Source of the DNA: Microbacterium esteraromaticum
GTDB lineage: Bacteria; Actinomycetota; Actinomycetes; Actinomycetales; Microbacteriaceae
Reading direction: 5' to 3'
Assembly (NCBI RefSeq): GCF_014084045.1
Contig: NZ_CP043732.1
Location: 744,001 to 808,000 of the forward strand
DNA: 64,000 nucleotides
The first letter of the stretch is position 1, and every line of letters starts with the position of its first letter. Both the position numbers and the translations under genes were made by a program. Of the stretch, positions 38,824-47,652 are shown one piece after another. The notes under the pieces were generated by a model that saw only the letters and a program-made list of their open reading frames with translations, had not been told where the DNA came from and made no database searches.

Positions 38824-38856
38824 CGTTTCGACGCGCTTCGCTTGCTCAACGACCGG
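38824..38856 (-). repeat. REP-like repeat, copy 1, supplying the prpB stop
   Basis: On the minus strand it reads CCGGTCGTTGAGCAAGCGAA, continuing GCGCGTCGAAACG. The TGA in GTTGAGC is the stop codon of prpB. From memory, this sequence type is common in Microbacterium intergenic regions. A second copy in opposite orientation lies at 41307-41339. Confidence 0.8.
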
Positions 38857-39754
38857 ATCGGTCGACGGTGAAGGTGAAGATTCCGGAATCGAAGTGGTTG
38901 TACGACTCGTAGTCGATCAGATCATAGAGATCGGCGCGATGCTGCATCTCGCCGAGCTTCGAGGTCAGGTGCCCCTCGTCGCTCAGCGTATCGAGTGCGC
39001 GTCCCGCCGCCCCCATCGCGATGCGCAGCAGCGACACCGGCCAGATCACGATGTTCACGCCGACAGCGCGCAGCTGGTCGACCGAGAACAGGTCCGACTT
39101 CCCGAACTCGGTCATGTTCGCGAGGATCGGCACGTCAACGGCATCCCGGATCGCGGCGAACTCCTCGAGCGACCGCATCGCCTCAGGGAAGATCGCGTCT
39201 GCACCGGCATCCACCAGCGCCTTCGCGCGGTCCTTCGCCGCCTCGAGACCGTCGACGGCGGCGATGTCGGTGCGAGCCATGATGAGGAAGTTCCCGTCGC
39301 GACGCGCGTCGACCGCGGCCCGGATGCGCTTGACCGCCGTATCGGAGTCGACGACCGACTTGCCGTCGAGATGGCCGCAGCGCTTCGGGTTGATCTGGTC
39401 CTCGATGTGCGCACCGGCGAGCCCGGCGTCCTCGAGGGTCTGGATGGTGCGGGCGACGTTCATCGGCTCGCCGAATCCGGTGTCGGCGTCGATGATCGCG
39501 GGCAGGTCGGTCATCCGGGCGATCTGCTGCCCGCGTCCGGCGACCTCGGTGAGCGTGGTCAGCCCGATGTCGGGCAGGCCGAGGTCGGCCGACAGCACGG
39601 CGCCCGAGATGTAGACCCCCTCGAAGCCCTTCTGCTCGATGAGCCGCGCGCTCAGCGGGTTGAATGCACCGGGGAAGCGCAGCAGCTCCCCTGTGGCGAG
39701 ACGTTCGCGGAACGCGCGGCGCTTCTCATGTGCGGGTGTGGTGGAGTACAGCAT
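38846..39754 (-). CDS. prpB: Methylisocitrate lyase
   Basis: This 302-residue PEP-mutase/isocitrate-lyase-fold enzyme cleaves 2-methylisocitrate to pyruvate and succinate. Diagnostic motifs are FPGAFNPLSARLIEQKGFEGVYISGA, IIDADTGFGEPMNVARTI, AHIEDQINPKRCGHLDGK (catalytic KRCGH) and IMARTDIAAVDG. The ATG at 39754 overlaps the prpD stop by one base (TGATG). The reading frame remains open upstream right through prpD into the GntR gene. The stop codon lies inside a dispersed repeat. Confidence 0.95.
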   Translation of the reverse strand: MLYSTTPAHEKRRAFRERLATGELLRFPGAFNPLSARLIEQKGFEGVYISGAVLSADLGLPDIGLTTLTEVAGRGQQIARMTDLPAIIDADTGFGEPMNVARTIQTLEDAGLAGAHIEDQINPKRCGHLDGKSVVDSDTAVKRIRAAVDARRDGNFLIMARTDIAAVDGLEAAKDRAKALVDAGADAIFPEAMRSLEEFAAIRDAVDVPILANMTEFGKSDLFSVDQLRAVGVNIVIWPVSLLRIAMGAAGRALDTLSDEGHLTSKLGEMQHRADLYDLIDYESYNHFDSGIFTFTVDRSGR

Positions 39755-41280
39755 CAGAAGAGGCCCTTCGGGGCGTCGGCGGATGCCAGGATGCCGGACT
39801 TCGCGACGATCGAGAGCTGCTGCACCTCGTCGGCCGTGAGCTCGGGAAGCCGCTGGACCAGGTCGAGGAAGCGGTCGATCTCGGCGGCGTCGAGCACGGG
39901 CTCTGCGAGGATGCGGAACTTGCGGATGTAGTTCTCGCGCGCGAAGGGACGCGCGCCCAGCGGGTGCGCGTCGGCGACGGCGATCTCGTCCACCACGGTG
40001 GTGCCGTCGCTCAGGGTGATCTCCACCCGGCCGCCGAACGCCTTCTCCGCGGGGTCGACGGAGTGGTAGCGGCGCGTCCACTCGGCGTCTTCCGCGGTGG
40101 TGATCTTGTTCCACAGTTCGACGGTGTCGGCACGGCCGGCACGCTCGGGCGTGTACGAGTCGACGTGGTGCCAGGTGCCGTCCTGCAGCGCCACCGCCAG
40201 GATGTACGGGATCGAGTGGTCGAGCGTCTCGCGAGAGGCCGTGGGGTCGTACTTCTGCGGATCGTTCGCACCCGAGCCGATCACGTTGTGGGTGTGATGG
40301 CTGGTGTGCAGCACGATCGACTCGATGTTGGCCGGATCGCGAAGCTCGGGACGCTCGGTGCCCAGGCGACGGGCGAGATCGATGATCGCCTGCGCCTGGT
40401 ACTCGGCCGAGTGCTCCTTGGTGTAGGTGTCGAGGATCGCGCGCTTGGGCTCGCCTGCGGCGGGCAGCGGCACCTCGTACGAGGCGTCCTTCCCGTCGAG
40501 CATCCAGGCGATCACGCCGTCTTCGCCCTCGTAGATCGGCGACGGCGAGGTCTGTCCGCGCATGGCGCGGTCGACGGCCTCGACGGCCATCTTGCCTGCG
40601 AAGGCGGGGGCGTGCGCCTTCCACGTCGAGATCTCGCCCTTGCGGCTCTGGCGGGTGGCGGTGGTGGTGTGCAGCGCCTGGCCGATGGCCTGGTAGATGG
40701 TCTCGGCGTCGAGGCCGAGCAGGGTGCCGATGCCTGCCGCCGCCGACGGGCCGAGGTGGGCGACGTGGTCGATCTTGTGCTTGTGCAGCGAGATGGCCTT
40801 GACCAGGTCGACCTGGATCTCGTAGCCGGTGGCGAGGGCGCGCACCAGGGCACTGCCGTCGGATCCGACATGCTGGGCGACGGCGACGATCGGGGGGATG
40901 TTGTCGCCGGGGTGCGAGTACTCGGCGGCGAGGAACGTGTCGTGGTAGTCGAGCTCGCGCACGGCGACGCCGTTCGCCCACGCGGCCCATTCGGGGCTCG
41001 TGCGCTCGTCGAGCGCGCAGCCGAACACCGTGGCGCCCCTGCCCCCTGTCGAGACGGGGTGGCTGAACGCCTGCGCCCTGGCTGCGTTGATGGGGGCTCG
41101 GGTGAGGGATGCCGCAGCGACCGACGCGTTGTCGATGATGCGGTTGATGATCATGTCGACGACCTCGGGCTCGACCTCGACGGGGTCCACGGCGACCTGC
41201 GCGATCTTCCAGGCCAGCTGCTCCTCGCGGGGCAGCTCCTCTTCCGAGCGGTAGACGCGGACGTGGTGGTTGACGGTCAT
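39754..41280 (-). CDS. prpD: 2-methylcitrate dehydratase (MmgE/PrpD)
   Basis: This 508-residue enzyme dehydrates 2-methylcitrate to 2-methylaconitate. It shows the MmgE/PrpD pattern: [72 protein letters not shown] and [19 protein letters not shown]. The start [17 protein letters not shown] at 41280 follows GGAAGGAACAAG. It is the first enzyme gene of the operon, immediately after the GntR regulator, whose frame runs on into this gene in another phase. Confidence 0.95.
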   Translation of the reverse strand: MTVNHHVRVYRSEEELPREEQLAWKIAQVAVDPVEVEPEVVDMIINRIIDNASVAAASLTRAPINAARAQAFSHPVSTGGRGATVFGCALDERTSPEWAAWANGVAVRELDYHDTFLAAEYSHPGDNIPPIVAVAQHVGSDGSALVRALATGYEIQVDLVKAISLHKHKIDHVAHLGPSAAAGIGTLLGLDAETIYQAIGQALHTTTATRQSRKGEISTWKAHAPAFAGKMAVEAVDRAMRGQTSPSPIYEGEDGVIAWMLDGKDASYEVPLPAAGEPKRAILDTYTKEHSAEYQAQAIIDLARRLGTERPELRDPANIESIVLHTSHHTHNVIGSGANDPQKYDPTASRETLDHSIPYILAVALQDGTWHHVDSYTPERAGRADTVELWNKITTAEDAEWTRRYHSVDPAEKAFGGRVEITLSDGTTVVDEIAVADAHPLGARPFARENYIRKFRILAEPVLDAAEIDRFLDLVQRLPELTADEVQQLSIVAKSGILASADAPKGLF

Positions 41281-41992
41281 CTTGTTCCTTCCGTCGGGGC
41301 TGGCCCCCGGTCGTTGAGCGAGCGAAGCGAGGCGAAAGGGCGTCCGCGTCGAGACTTTCGAGGATGCTCTCCAGAGCGTTGTGGAGGTGGACGTGAGTGG
41401 CGTGCGCGGCCAGGTCGGCGTCGCGGGATGCCAGTGCGCGGGCGATCAGCCGATGCTCGGCCGCCGACGCGGCGAGGCGCTCGGGCTTGTCGCGGGCCAT
41501 GCGCCGCACGCGGACCAGGTGGGCTCGGACGGTGCGCAGCGCGGAGCTGAGGTAGTCGTTGGCGACGGCGGCGTCGAGCTCGGCGTCCAGTCGGGCGATC
41601 AGAGCGTAGTAGGCGTCACGACCCTCGGCAGGTGCGAGATCGACGTGGCCGAACTCGTCGGCGAGGGCGGCGAACGCCATGGCATCCCCGCGCTGAGCGG
41701 CGAGACGGGCTGAGGTCTCCTCGAGAGCCCGCCGGATCTCGAACAGGGCGCGGATGTCGTCGGCATCCAGCCCGGCGACGACCGTGACGCGCGGCGACTG
41801 CTGCACGACGAGCCCGTCGGCAGCGAGCCGTCGAAGCGCCTCCCGCAGCGGCGTGCGACTGACCCCGAGGCGCTCGGCCTGCTCCACTTCGGCGAGGACC
41901 GTGCCTGCGGCGAGAGCCCCGGATTGGATCTCATCGAGCAGCCTCGTGTACGCGCGATCCCCGGCGCGGATCCGGTCGACGACGGTGCTCAT
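41281..41992 (-). CDS. GntR/FadR-type regulator without its own stop codon
   Basis: Residues 1 to about 219 form a complete FadR-type GntR regulator. It has a winged helix with [19 protein letters not shown] and [25 protein letters not shown], and an FCD ligand domain with [43 protein letters not shown] and [11 protein letters not shown]. After that the frame passes through a dispersed repeat without a stop, crosses all of prpD in the wrong phase and joins prpB in frame, giving a nominal 1048-residue ORF. The coordinates given stop at prpD. It probably represses prpDBC. Lost native stop, or a one-base error, is inferred. Confidence 0.8.
41307..41339 (+). repeat. REP-like repeat, copy 2, at the gntR 3' end
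   Basis: CCGGTCGTTGAGCGAGCGAA, continuing GCGAGGCGAAAGG, is a close copy of the repeat at 38824-38856 but inverted relative to it. Together they flank prpD-prpB. Read on the gntR strand it has no stop codon in the gntR frame. Confidence 0.8.
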
Positions 41993-41999
41993 GCACCCA

Positions 42000-42060
42000 G
42001 CGTATACACAAATGCGCCTTCACGCGACGATTCATGCATATGAATGACCTTGCGTATACA
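42000..42060. promoter_or_regulatory. Candidate GntR operators upstream of gntR-prpDBC
   Basis: GCGTATACA occurs at 42000-42008 and again at 42052-42060, 52 bp apart, about five helical turns. Midway lies the inverted repeat ATTCAT-GCAT-ATGAAT (42030-42045). The stretch is AT-rich for this genome and starts seven bases before the gntR ATG. Confidence 0.5.
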
Positions 42061-42093
42061 TAAAGTTTCTCATCTTCCCCCTTGCGCTCCTAG

Positions 42094-42141
42094 TACTCAG
42101 TGTTACTATGTACTGGTAGTCAGCAACACTGAGTACCAGTA
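42094..42141. promoter_or_regulatory. Nested inverted repeats, candidate PadR operator
   Basis: The arms TACTCAGTGTT (42094-42104) and AACACTGAGTA (42125-42135) are perfectly complementary. A second pair, TACTGGTA (42111-42118) and TACCAGTA (42134-42141), is interlaced with them. A further CACTGAGTA lies at about 42150. The array ends about 20 bases before the padR SD, so autorepression is likely. Confidence 0.7.
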
Positions 42142-42174
42142 GCAAGCATCACTGAGTAGTGGAAGGAGGCCGTG

Positions 42175-42531
42175 ATGGGCAAGCAGATGACCGAGATGCT
42201 CAAGGGCACGCTCGAGGGCATCGTCCTCGCTCTGCTCGCGGGGGCTCCCGCGTACGGATACGAGATCACCACGCAGCTTCGCGAGCGGGGCTTCGTCGAG
42301 ATCGCCGAGGGCACGGTGTATGCGCTTCTCGTGCGCATCGAGCAGAAGGGCCTCGTCGACGTCGAGAAGGTGCCAAGCGAGAAGGGACCGCCGCGCAAGG
42401 TGTTCACGCTGAACGCCAATGGCGCGGTGGAGCTCGACGAGTTCTGGAGCACCTGGTCCTTCCTCGCCGAGCGGATCGACCAGCTCCGCTCCCCCCAGAT
42501 CGACCGAACCGACTCCGAAGGAGACAACTGA
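42175..42531 (+). CDS. PadR family transcriptional regulator
   Basis: This 118-residue winged-helix regulator has MLKGTLEGIVLALLAGAPAYGYEI, IAEGTVYALLVRIEQKGLVDVEK and PPRKVFTLNANGAVELDEFW, the PadR core. ATG 42175 is chosen because GGAAGGAGG is five bases upstream; a GTG at 42172 is too close to it. It is the first gene of an operon with a DUF1048 protein and an ABC-2 exporter, a common drug-responsive arrangement. Interlaced inverted repeats upstream are probably its own operator. Confidence 0.93.
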   Translation: MGKQMTEMLKGTLEGIVLALLAGAPAYGYEITTQLRERGFVEIAEGTVYALLVRIEQKGLVDVEKVPSEKGPPRKVFTLNANGAVELDEFWSTWSFLAERIDQLRSPQIDRTDSEGDN

Positions 42532-42532
42532 C

Positions 42533-42901
42533 ATGGCATTGAAGTGGATCGAAGCGCTCACCGGGCCGCTCGAGCAGAAGAAGCAGTACCGACAGGACAA
42601 GGCACGCCTCGAGGGGCTTCCCGAGCCGTACGCGAGCGCGGCCAAGGCGATGCACCGCTACCTGCTGAACACCAGCGGCATCGTCGACGGGGACATCATC
42701 ATCCGAATGCTCACCGATCTGACCGACCTGTGGGAGACCGCGGCCGTCGACAGCACCCCGGTGCGGAGCATCGTCGGAGACGATCCGGCCGACTTCGCCG
42801 ACACATTCGCGAAGGCGTATGCGGCCAAGGAGTGGCAGGACAAGGAGCGTGCACGCTTCACGAAGGCGATCGACGAAGCGGCCGAGAAGGAGGAGTCGTG
42901 A
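42533..42901 (+). CDS. DUF1048 family protein
   Basis: This 122-residue helical protein starts MALKWIEALTGPLEQKKQYR, then LPEPYASAAKAMHRYLLNTSG and WETAAVDSTPVRSIVGDDPADFADTF. This is the DUF1048 pattern seen repeatedly after padR and before ABC-2 exporters. Its biochemical role is unknown. Its stop overlaps the GTG of the ATPase gene by four bases (GTGA), so all four genes are coupled. Confidence 0.88.
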   Translation: MALKWIEALTGPLEQKKQYRQDKARLEGLPEPYASAAKAMHRYLLNTSGIVDGDIIIRMLTDLTDLWETAAVDSTPVRSIVGDDPADFADTFAKAYAAKEWQDKERARFTKAIDEAAEKEES

Positions 42902-43656
42902 GCGAGAACGCGATCCGCGTCCGCGGCATCCGCAAGTCGTACGGCGATCTGCCCGTGTTGCGCGGGGTCGACCTCGACGTCGAACGGGGCAGCATCTTCG
43001 CCCTGCTCGGCTCGAACGGCGCAGGCAAGACGACGCTGGTCCGCATCCTCTCGACCCTGCTGCCCGCCGACGGCGGCTCGGCGTCCGTCGGCGGGTTCGA
43101 CGTGAAATCCGAACCGCTCAGGGTGCGCGAGGCGATCAGCCTGACCGGGCAGTTCGCCGCGGTCGACGAGATCCTCACGGGGCGCGAGAACCTCGCGCTC
43201 GTGGCGAAGCTGCGCCACCTGCCCGATCCGGGTGCGGTGGCGGATGCCCTGCTCGCCCGGTTCCGGCTGACGGATGCCGGCGGTCGCCGGGCGGGGACGT
43301 ACTCCGGCGGCATGCGCCGGCGCCTCGACATCGCGATGAGCCTGGTGGGCGACCCCGAGGTGATCTTCCTCGACGAGCCGACCACCGGTCTCGATCCCGA
43401 GGCGCGCATCGAGGTGTGGAACGTGGTGAAGGAGCTGGCAGGGTCGGGCCGCACCGTGCTGCTGACCACGCAGTACCTCGACGAGGCCGAGCAGCTCGCC
43501 GACCGCATCGCGATCCTGCACGAGGGCGGCATCATCGCCGACGGAACCCTCGCCGACCTGAAGGGCCTGCTGCCGGCGGCGAAGGTCGAGTACATCGAGA
43601 AGCAGCCCACTCTCGAGGAGATCTTCCTCGCAGTCACCAGGAGGGACGCAGCATGA
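42898..43656 (+). CDS. ABC exporter ATP-binding protein (drug-resistance type)
   Basis: This 252-residue ATPase has Walker A GSNGAGKTT, a Q-loop in SLTGQFAAVDEILTG, the signature YSGGMRRRLDIAMSL, Walker B VIFLDEPTTGLD and the H-loop position replaced by Gln in LLTTQYLDEAEQLADRI, as is usual in DrrA-like proteins. The GTG start overlaps the DUF1048 stop. It energises the permease encoded next, probably exporting a drug or lipid. Confidence 0.94.
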   Translation: MSENAIRVRGIRKSYGDLPVLRGVDLDVERGSIFALLGSNGAGKTTLVRILSTLLPADGGSASVGGFDVKSEPLRVREAISLTGQFAAVDEILTGRENLALVAKLRHLPDPGAVADALLARFRLTDAGGRRAGTYSGGMRRRLDIAMSLVGDPEVIFLDEPTTGLDPEARIEVWNVVKELAGSGRTVLLTTQYLDEAEQLADRIAILHEGGIIADGTLADLKGLLPAAKVEYIEKQPTLEEIFLAVTRRDAA

Positions 43657-44420
43657 GCACCCACGCATTGGCAGACACCGCCACCCTGACCGGTCGGTCG
43701 CTGCGACACATCTTCCGCAGCCCCGACACGATCATCACCACCGCGGTCACCCCGATCGCACTGCTGCTGCTGTTCACGTTCGTGTTCGGCGGCGCGCTGC
43801 GCCAGAGCATCGGCGACGCCAGCTACATCGACTATCTGCTCCCCGGCATCCTGCTCATCGCGATCGCGTCGGGAATCGCCTACACGGCCTTCCGGCTGTT
43901 CACCGACCTGCAGGGCGGCATCTTCGAGCGATTCCACTCCATGCCGATCTCACGGTCGAGCGTGCTGTGGGCGCACGTGCTCACCTCGATGGTCGCGAAC
44001 GGCGTCACCGTCGCGATCATCCTCGGCGTCGGGTTCGCGATGGGATTCCGCACCTCCGCCGGCGTGCTCGAGTGGCTCGCGGTGCTGGGCATCCTGGCGC
44101 TGTTCACCCTCGCCCTCACCTGGCTCGCGGTGATCGCGGGGCTTTCGGCGAAGACGGTCGACGGAGCGAGCGCGTTCTCGTACCCGCTGATCTTCCTGCC
44201 GTTCATCAGCTCGGCGTTCGTTCCGACGGAGACCATGCCGGGACCGGTGCGCTGGTTCGCCGAGAACCAGCCGGTCACCTCGATCGTGAACTCGATCCAG
44301 GCGCTGTTCGCCGGGCGACCGGTGGGTTCGGAGATCTGGATCGCGCTGGCCTGGTGCGTCGGGATCCTCGTCGTCGCGTATCTGTTCGCGATGCGCGCGT
44401 ATCGCCGCCGGATCGCCTGA
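43653..44420 (+). CDS. ABC-2 type exporter permease
   Basis: This 255-residue DrrB-like permease has about six membrane helices, including TPIALLLLFTFVFGGAL, LLPGILLIAIASGIAYTAF and ALAWCVGILVVAYLFAM. The ABC-2 motif region is FERFHSMPISRSSVLWAHVL, and PLIFLPFISSAFVPTETMPG is typical of the family. ATGA overlap joins it to the ATPase. Its stop and that of the convergent EamA gene lie in a loose stem (TGAGCC/GGCTCA, 44418-44457). Confidence 0.93.
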   Translation: MSTHALADTATLTGRSLRHIFRSPDTIITTAVTPIALLLLFTFVFGGALRQSIGDASYIDYLLPGILLIAIASGIAYTAFRLFTDLQGGIFERFHSMPISRSSVLWAHVLTSMVANGVTVAIILGVGFAMGFRTSAGVLEWLAVLGILALFTLALTWLAVIAGLSAKTVDGASAFSYPLIFLPFISSAFVPTETMPGPVRWFAENQPVTSIVNSIQALFAGRPVGSEIWIALAWCVGILVVAYLFAMRAYRRRIA

Positions 44421-44454
44421 GCCCCGGCGCGGTCGCCGCTGCAGCCGCGTCGGC

Positions 44455-45468
44455 TCAGACGGCGGCCGGGAGCCGATCGGCCTCGGGCCGGTCGGCTTCA
44501 GGCTGCGCCGGATGCTGCGGCGCCGTCACCTCGGCCTCGCCGAGCTTCACGATGATGACGCCGGCGAGCACCAGCATCCCGCCGATCGCCTGCACCGGCC
44601 CAGGCACCTGCCCGAGCATCAGCCAGCCGAACACCATCGCCGCGACCACCTCGGACAGGGCGACGAACGACGCCAGCCGCGAGCCGAGGATGCGGGTCGA
44701 GGCGATGCCGAGGCCGTAGGCGAGCGCGGTCGCGATGACGCCCACCGCGATCACGGGCACGAACCAGGGCACGGTGATCAGCCGGAACTCGACGTCGGCG
44801 GTGGTCCATTCGAAGGGCAGCACGCCGACGACGGCGGCGATGGTGAGGCCGGCCGAGCCGATCAGCAGGCCGAGGCCTGCGAGCGCGATGGGCGGCAGGC
44901 CGGTGTCGCCGCGGCCGGAGAGCACGAAGTAGGTCGCGGCGCCGACCATCGCGCCGAGCGCGAAGAGGATCCCGCCGATGTTCACCTCGCCGCCGGTGAG
45001 CACGTCGAGCATGAGCACGAGCCCGACGAACGCGATCGCGGCGCCGATGATGCTGCGCCGGCTCGGCGTCTCGCCACGACGAACCCACAGCCAGAGGATG
45101 ACGGCGATGGGGGCGGTGTACTCGATGAGCAGGGCGATGCCGACATCCATCACGGCGACCGCCTGAAAGTAGCAGAGCTGTGCGGTGGTGACCGCCAGCA
45201 GTCCGTACATAACGATCATCCCCGCGTTCTTGCGCACCATGGACCACCGACCGCGCAACGCGATCAGGGTGGGCACGAGAAGCACCAGCGCGGCGACCCA
45301 CATGCGCACGGTGACCGCCGCGCCGGGTGTCCAGCCGGCGTCGATCAGGCCGCGGGCGAAGACGCCCGAGGTGCCGAAGGACAGAGCGGCGGCGAGCGCG
45401 AAGAGCAGCCCGACGTTCACTCCGCGGCGCGGGGCCGGCAGGCGGATGTCATCGACGACTGTGCTCAT
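44455..45468 (-). CDS. EamA family (DMT) transporter
   Basis: This 337-residue membrane protein has ten predicted helices in two EamA repeats. Repeat one starts GLLFALAAALSFGTSGVFARGLID and repeat two starts IGGILFALGAMVGAATYFVLSG. The second ends in AIGGMLVLAGVIIVKLGE. Probably it exports amino acids or other metabolites. The start at 45468 is supported by a TTGACA-18-TAGTGT promoter ending eight bases before the ATG. It is divergent from a CGNR zinc-finger gene, a pairing that suggests the latter regulates it. Confidence 0.9.
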   Translation of the reverse strand: MSTVVDDIRLPAPRRGVNVGLLFALAAALSFGTSGVFARGLIDAGWTPGAAVTVRMWVAALVLLVPTLIALRGRWSMVRKNAGMIVMYGLLAVTTAQLCYFQAVAVMDVGIALLIEYTAPIAVILWLWVRRGETPSRRSIIGAAIAFVGLVLMLDVLTGGEVNIGGILFALGAMVGAATYFVLSGRGDTGLPPIALAGLGLLIGSAGLTIAAVVGVLPFEWTTADVEFRLITVPWFVPVIAVGVIATALAYGLGIASTRILGSRLASFVALSEVVAAMVFGWLMLGQVPGPVQAIGGMLVLAGVIIVKLGEAEVTAPQHPAQPEADRPEADRLPAAV

Positions 45469-45474
45469 GAGATG

Positions 45475-45506
45475 TGACACTACGCCTGCGGGATGTAAGG
45501 TGTCAA
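45475..45506. promoter_or_regulatory. Divergent EamA/CGNR promoter region
   Basis: On the minus strand TTGACA (45501-45506) and TAGTGT (45477-45482) are 18 bp apart, promoter for the EamA gene. On the plus strand TAAGGT (45496-45501) ends six bases before the CGNR ATG. The inverted repeat TGACAC (45475-45480) and GTGTCA (45500-45505) overlaps both promoters and could be one operator for both genes. Confidence 0.65.
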
Positions 45507-45507
45507 C

Positions 45508-46041
45508 ATGATCTTCACCGATGACACGGAAGACACCCTCCGGTCCGCCGTCTGGCTGGTGAACTCGGCGGAGGATCCGGACACCCTGACGACCATCGCC
45601 GACGAGCGGGCGTTCCTCTCGCTGTTCCCCTACACGGGGCGCATCGACCGCGACGCGGCAGAGGTCGCCGCACTGCGCGAGCTGCGAGCGCGGCTGCGCA
45701 GGATGCTGCTCGCGCCCCGAGACGAGATGGTCGCCGAGGTCAACTCGGCCCTGGCCGAGAGCACGCTCGCACCGCAGCTGCGCCGGCACGACGGCATCGA
45801 CTGGCACCTGCACGCGGTCGACGACGAGCAGCCCTTCGCCGAGCGCATCCTGATCGAGACGGCCATGGCCCTCATCGACGTCATCCGCGCAGACGAGGGC
45901 AGCCGCATCGCCGTATGCGATGACAGCGAGTGCCAGGCCGTGGCGCTCGACCTGTCGCGCAACCGGTCGAAGCGCTACTGCTCGACCACCTGCGCGAACC
46001 GCAACGCGGTCGCCGCGTACCGGGCGCGGCGCGCGCGCTGA
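45508..46041 (+). CDS. CGNR zinc finger protein, probable regulator
   Basis: This 177-residue protein has an N-terminal helical ABATE-like domain (SAVWLVNSAEDP, PFAERILIETAMALIDVIRAD) and a C-terminal treble-clef finger, CDDSECQAVALDLSRNRSKR then YCSTTCANRNAVAAYRARRA. The name-giving CGNR is CANR here; the four Cys are intact. Such proteins are thought to be transcription regulators. Divergence from the EamA transporter with a shared inverted repeat supports this. The start is leaderless in appearance. Confidence 0.9.
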   Translation: MIFTDDTEDTLRSAVWLVNSAEDPDTLTTIADERAFLSLFPYTGRIDRDAAEVAALRELRARLRRMLLAPRDEMVAEVNSALAESTLAPQLRRHDGIDWHLHAVDDEQPFAERILIETAMALIDVIRADEGSRIAVCDDSECQAVALDLSRNRSKRYCSTTCANRNAVAAYRARRAR

Positions 46042-46042
46042 T

Positions 46043-46402
46043 TCAGCCGACGACCCCCTCGAAGAGGCCGATGCTGTTGCCGTCGAGGTCGGAGATCACC
46101 GCCCACGCGCTCGTGTCGGTGATGGGCTGCTTCTCCATCAGCACGGTCGCACCGGCATCCTTCGCGGCCGCGATCGTCTCATCGATCGAGTCCACCTCGA
46201 CGTACGACCGCGGCTGGGTGAAACCCTCGTCGCGCGGAGCGAGCCCTCCGCCCGAGATGCCGTTCGGCGCCTGCCACATCGGATACCCCTCGAAGCCGGG
46301 CATCTCGGCGATGTTCCAGCCGAACAGCCGGCTGTAGAACGCGGTCGAGGCAGCCATGTCGCTGACCGGGATGTCGATGTGGGTGATGTCTCCGTGAGCC
46401 AT
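46043..46402 (-). CDS. VOC family (glyoxalase-like) protein
   Basis: This 119-residue single-domain protein has paired beta-alpha-beta-beta-beta modules: [24 protein letters not shown] and [21 protein letters not shown]. The second half includes [24 protein letters not shown]. This is the vicinal-oxygen-chelate fold. The substrate is unknown. Its stop is one base from that of the convergent CGNR gene. AAGGGAA precedes the start. Confidence 0.9.
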   Translation of the reverse strand: MAHGDITHIDIPVSDMAASTAFYSRLFGWNIAEMPGFEGYPMWQAPNGISGGGLAPRDEGFTQPRSYVEVDSIDETIAAAKDAGATVLMEKQPITDTSAWAVISDLDGNSIGLFEGVVG

Positions 46403-46491
46403 TGTGCGTTCCCTTCGTGAAGGTGTCCACGACGAGTCTGCGCTCGCGGTACGGCGCAGACAAGAGCATCCCGCCGCTACGCTCGAGAACC

Positions 46492-47541
46492 ATGAGCGAT
46501 TGGGTCAGTTCCGCCATCCAGGTGCTCGAGGCCGACGGCAACCGCTCGGCAGACACGCACCTGCACCTCTTCCCCCTGCCGCCGGCGTGGGGCATCGACC
46601 TGTATCTGAAGGACGAGTCGGTGCATCCCACCGGCTCGCTCAAGCACCGCCTCGCCCGCTCGCTCATCCTGTACGGCCTGGTGAACGGCCTGATCGACGA
46701 GGGCACGACCCTCGTCGAGTCGTCGAGCGGATCGACCGCCGTGTCGGAGGCGTACTTCGCCCGGATGCTGGGTCTGACCTTCATCACGGTCGTGCCGCGC
46801 TCCACCAGCCAGGAGAAGATCGACCTCATCGAGTTCTACGGCGGCCAGTGCCATCTCGTCGACCACGCCGATGAGATCTCACCCGAGGCGCGCCGCCTGG
46901 CAGCCGGCTGCAACGGCCACTACCTCGACCAGTTCACGTTCGCCGAGCGGGCCACCGACTGGCGCGGCAACAACAGCATCGCCGAGAGCGTGTTCAGCCA
47001 GCTCTCTCAGGAGAGGCATCCGGTCCCCCGCTGGATCGTCGTCGGCGCGGGCACCGGCGGCACCAGCGCGACCTTCGGCCGCTACGTGCGCTACCGCCGG
47101 CACGCGACCGAGGTCGCTGTCGTCGACCCGGAGGGCTCGGCCTTCTACGCCGGCTGGAAGGGCGACCCGGATGCCACGGGACAGCCCTCCCGCATCGAGG
47201 GCATCGGCCGCCCGCGGGTCGAGCCGTCATTCGTGCCGAGCGTGATCGACGAGATGATCCCCGTTCCCGACGCGGCGTCGGTCGCCGCGATCCGGCTGCT
47301 CCGCGAGCGCACCCTGCACTGGGCGGGCGGATCGACCGGCACCAACCTGTACGGCGCGTTCGAGCTGATCGGGCGCATGCGCAACGCGGGCGAGACGGGC
47401 AGCGTCGTCACGCTGATCTGCGACAGCGGTGTGCGCTACGCGCAGACCTACTACGACGACGACTGGGTCGCAGCGCAGGGCTGGGAGCTCGCCCCGCACC
47501 GCGAGCGGATGGAGAGATTCCTCGACGGCGACGCCTGGTGA
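46492..47541 (+). CDS. cds1: PLP-dependent cysteine desulfhydrase, Cds1-like
   Basis: This 349-residue enzyme of the cysteine-synthase fold closely follows mycobacterial Cds1, which degrades L-cysteine to H2S, pyruvate and ammonia. Features are [42 protein letters not shown] with PLP-Lys51, the substrate loop [16 protein letters not shown], the phosphate loop [19 protein letters not shown] and [21 protein letters not shown] 46492 fits homology, and a TACGCT -10-like box lies eight bases upstream. It stands alone. Confidence 0.9.
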   Translation: MSDWVSSAIQVLEADGNRSADTHLHLFPLPPAWGIDLYLKDESVHPTGSLKHRLARSLILYGLVNGLIDEGTTLVESSSGSTAVSEAYFARMLGLTFITVVPRSTSQEKIDLIEFYGGQCHLVDHADEISPEARRLAAGCNGHYLDQFTFAERATDWRGNNSIAESVFSQLSQERHPVPRWIVVGAGTGGTSATFGRYVRYRRHATEVAVVDPEGSAFYAGWKGDPDATGQPSRIEGIGRPRVEPSFVPSVIDEMIPVPDAASVAAIRLLRERTLHWAGGSTGTNLYGAFELIGRMRNAGETGSVVTLICDSGVRYAQTYYDDDWVAAQGWELAPHRERMERFLDGDAW

Positions 47542-47652
47542 GCGGCACGCGCGCTCACCGCTCAGGAGAGTCGGGGCGCGCTCGCTGCAGCCTGCGCGGA
47601 TCCGGCCGGAAGCGGCGGTTGCTCCTGAGTTCTGAGCGGCTACGCTGAGCGC

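Noticed and set aside
38846..41992. A real 1048-residue GntR-PrpB fusion protein
   Set aside because: The middle third is antiphase prpD with no domain; PrpB has its own start overlapping the prpD stop. Treated as loss of a stop codon.
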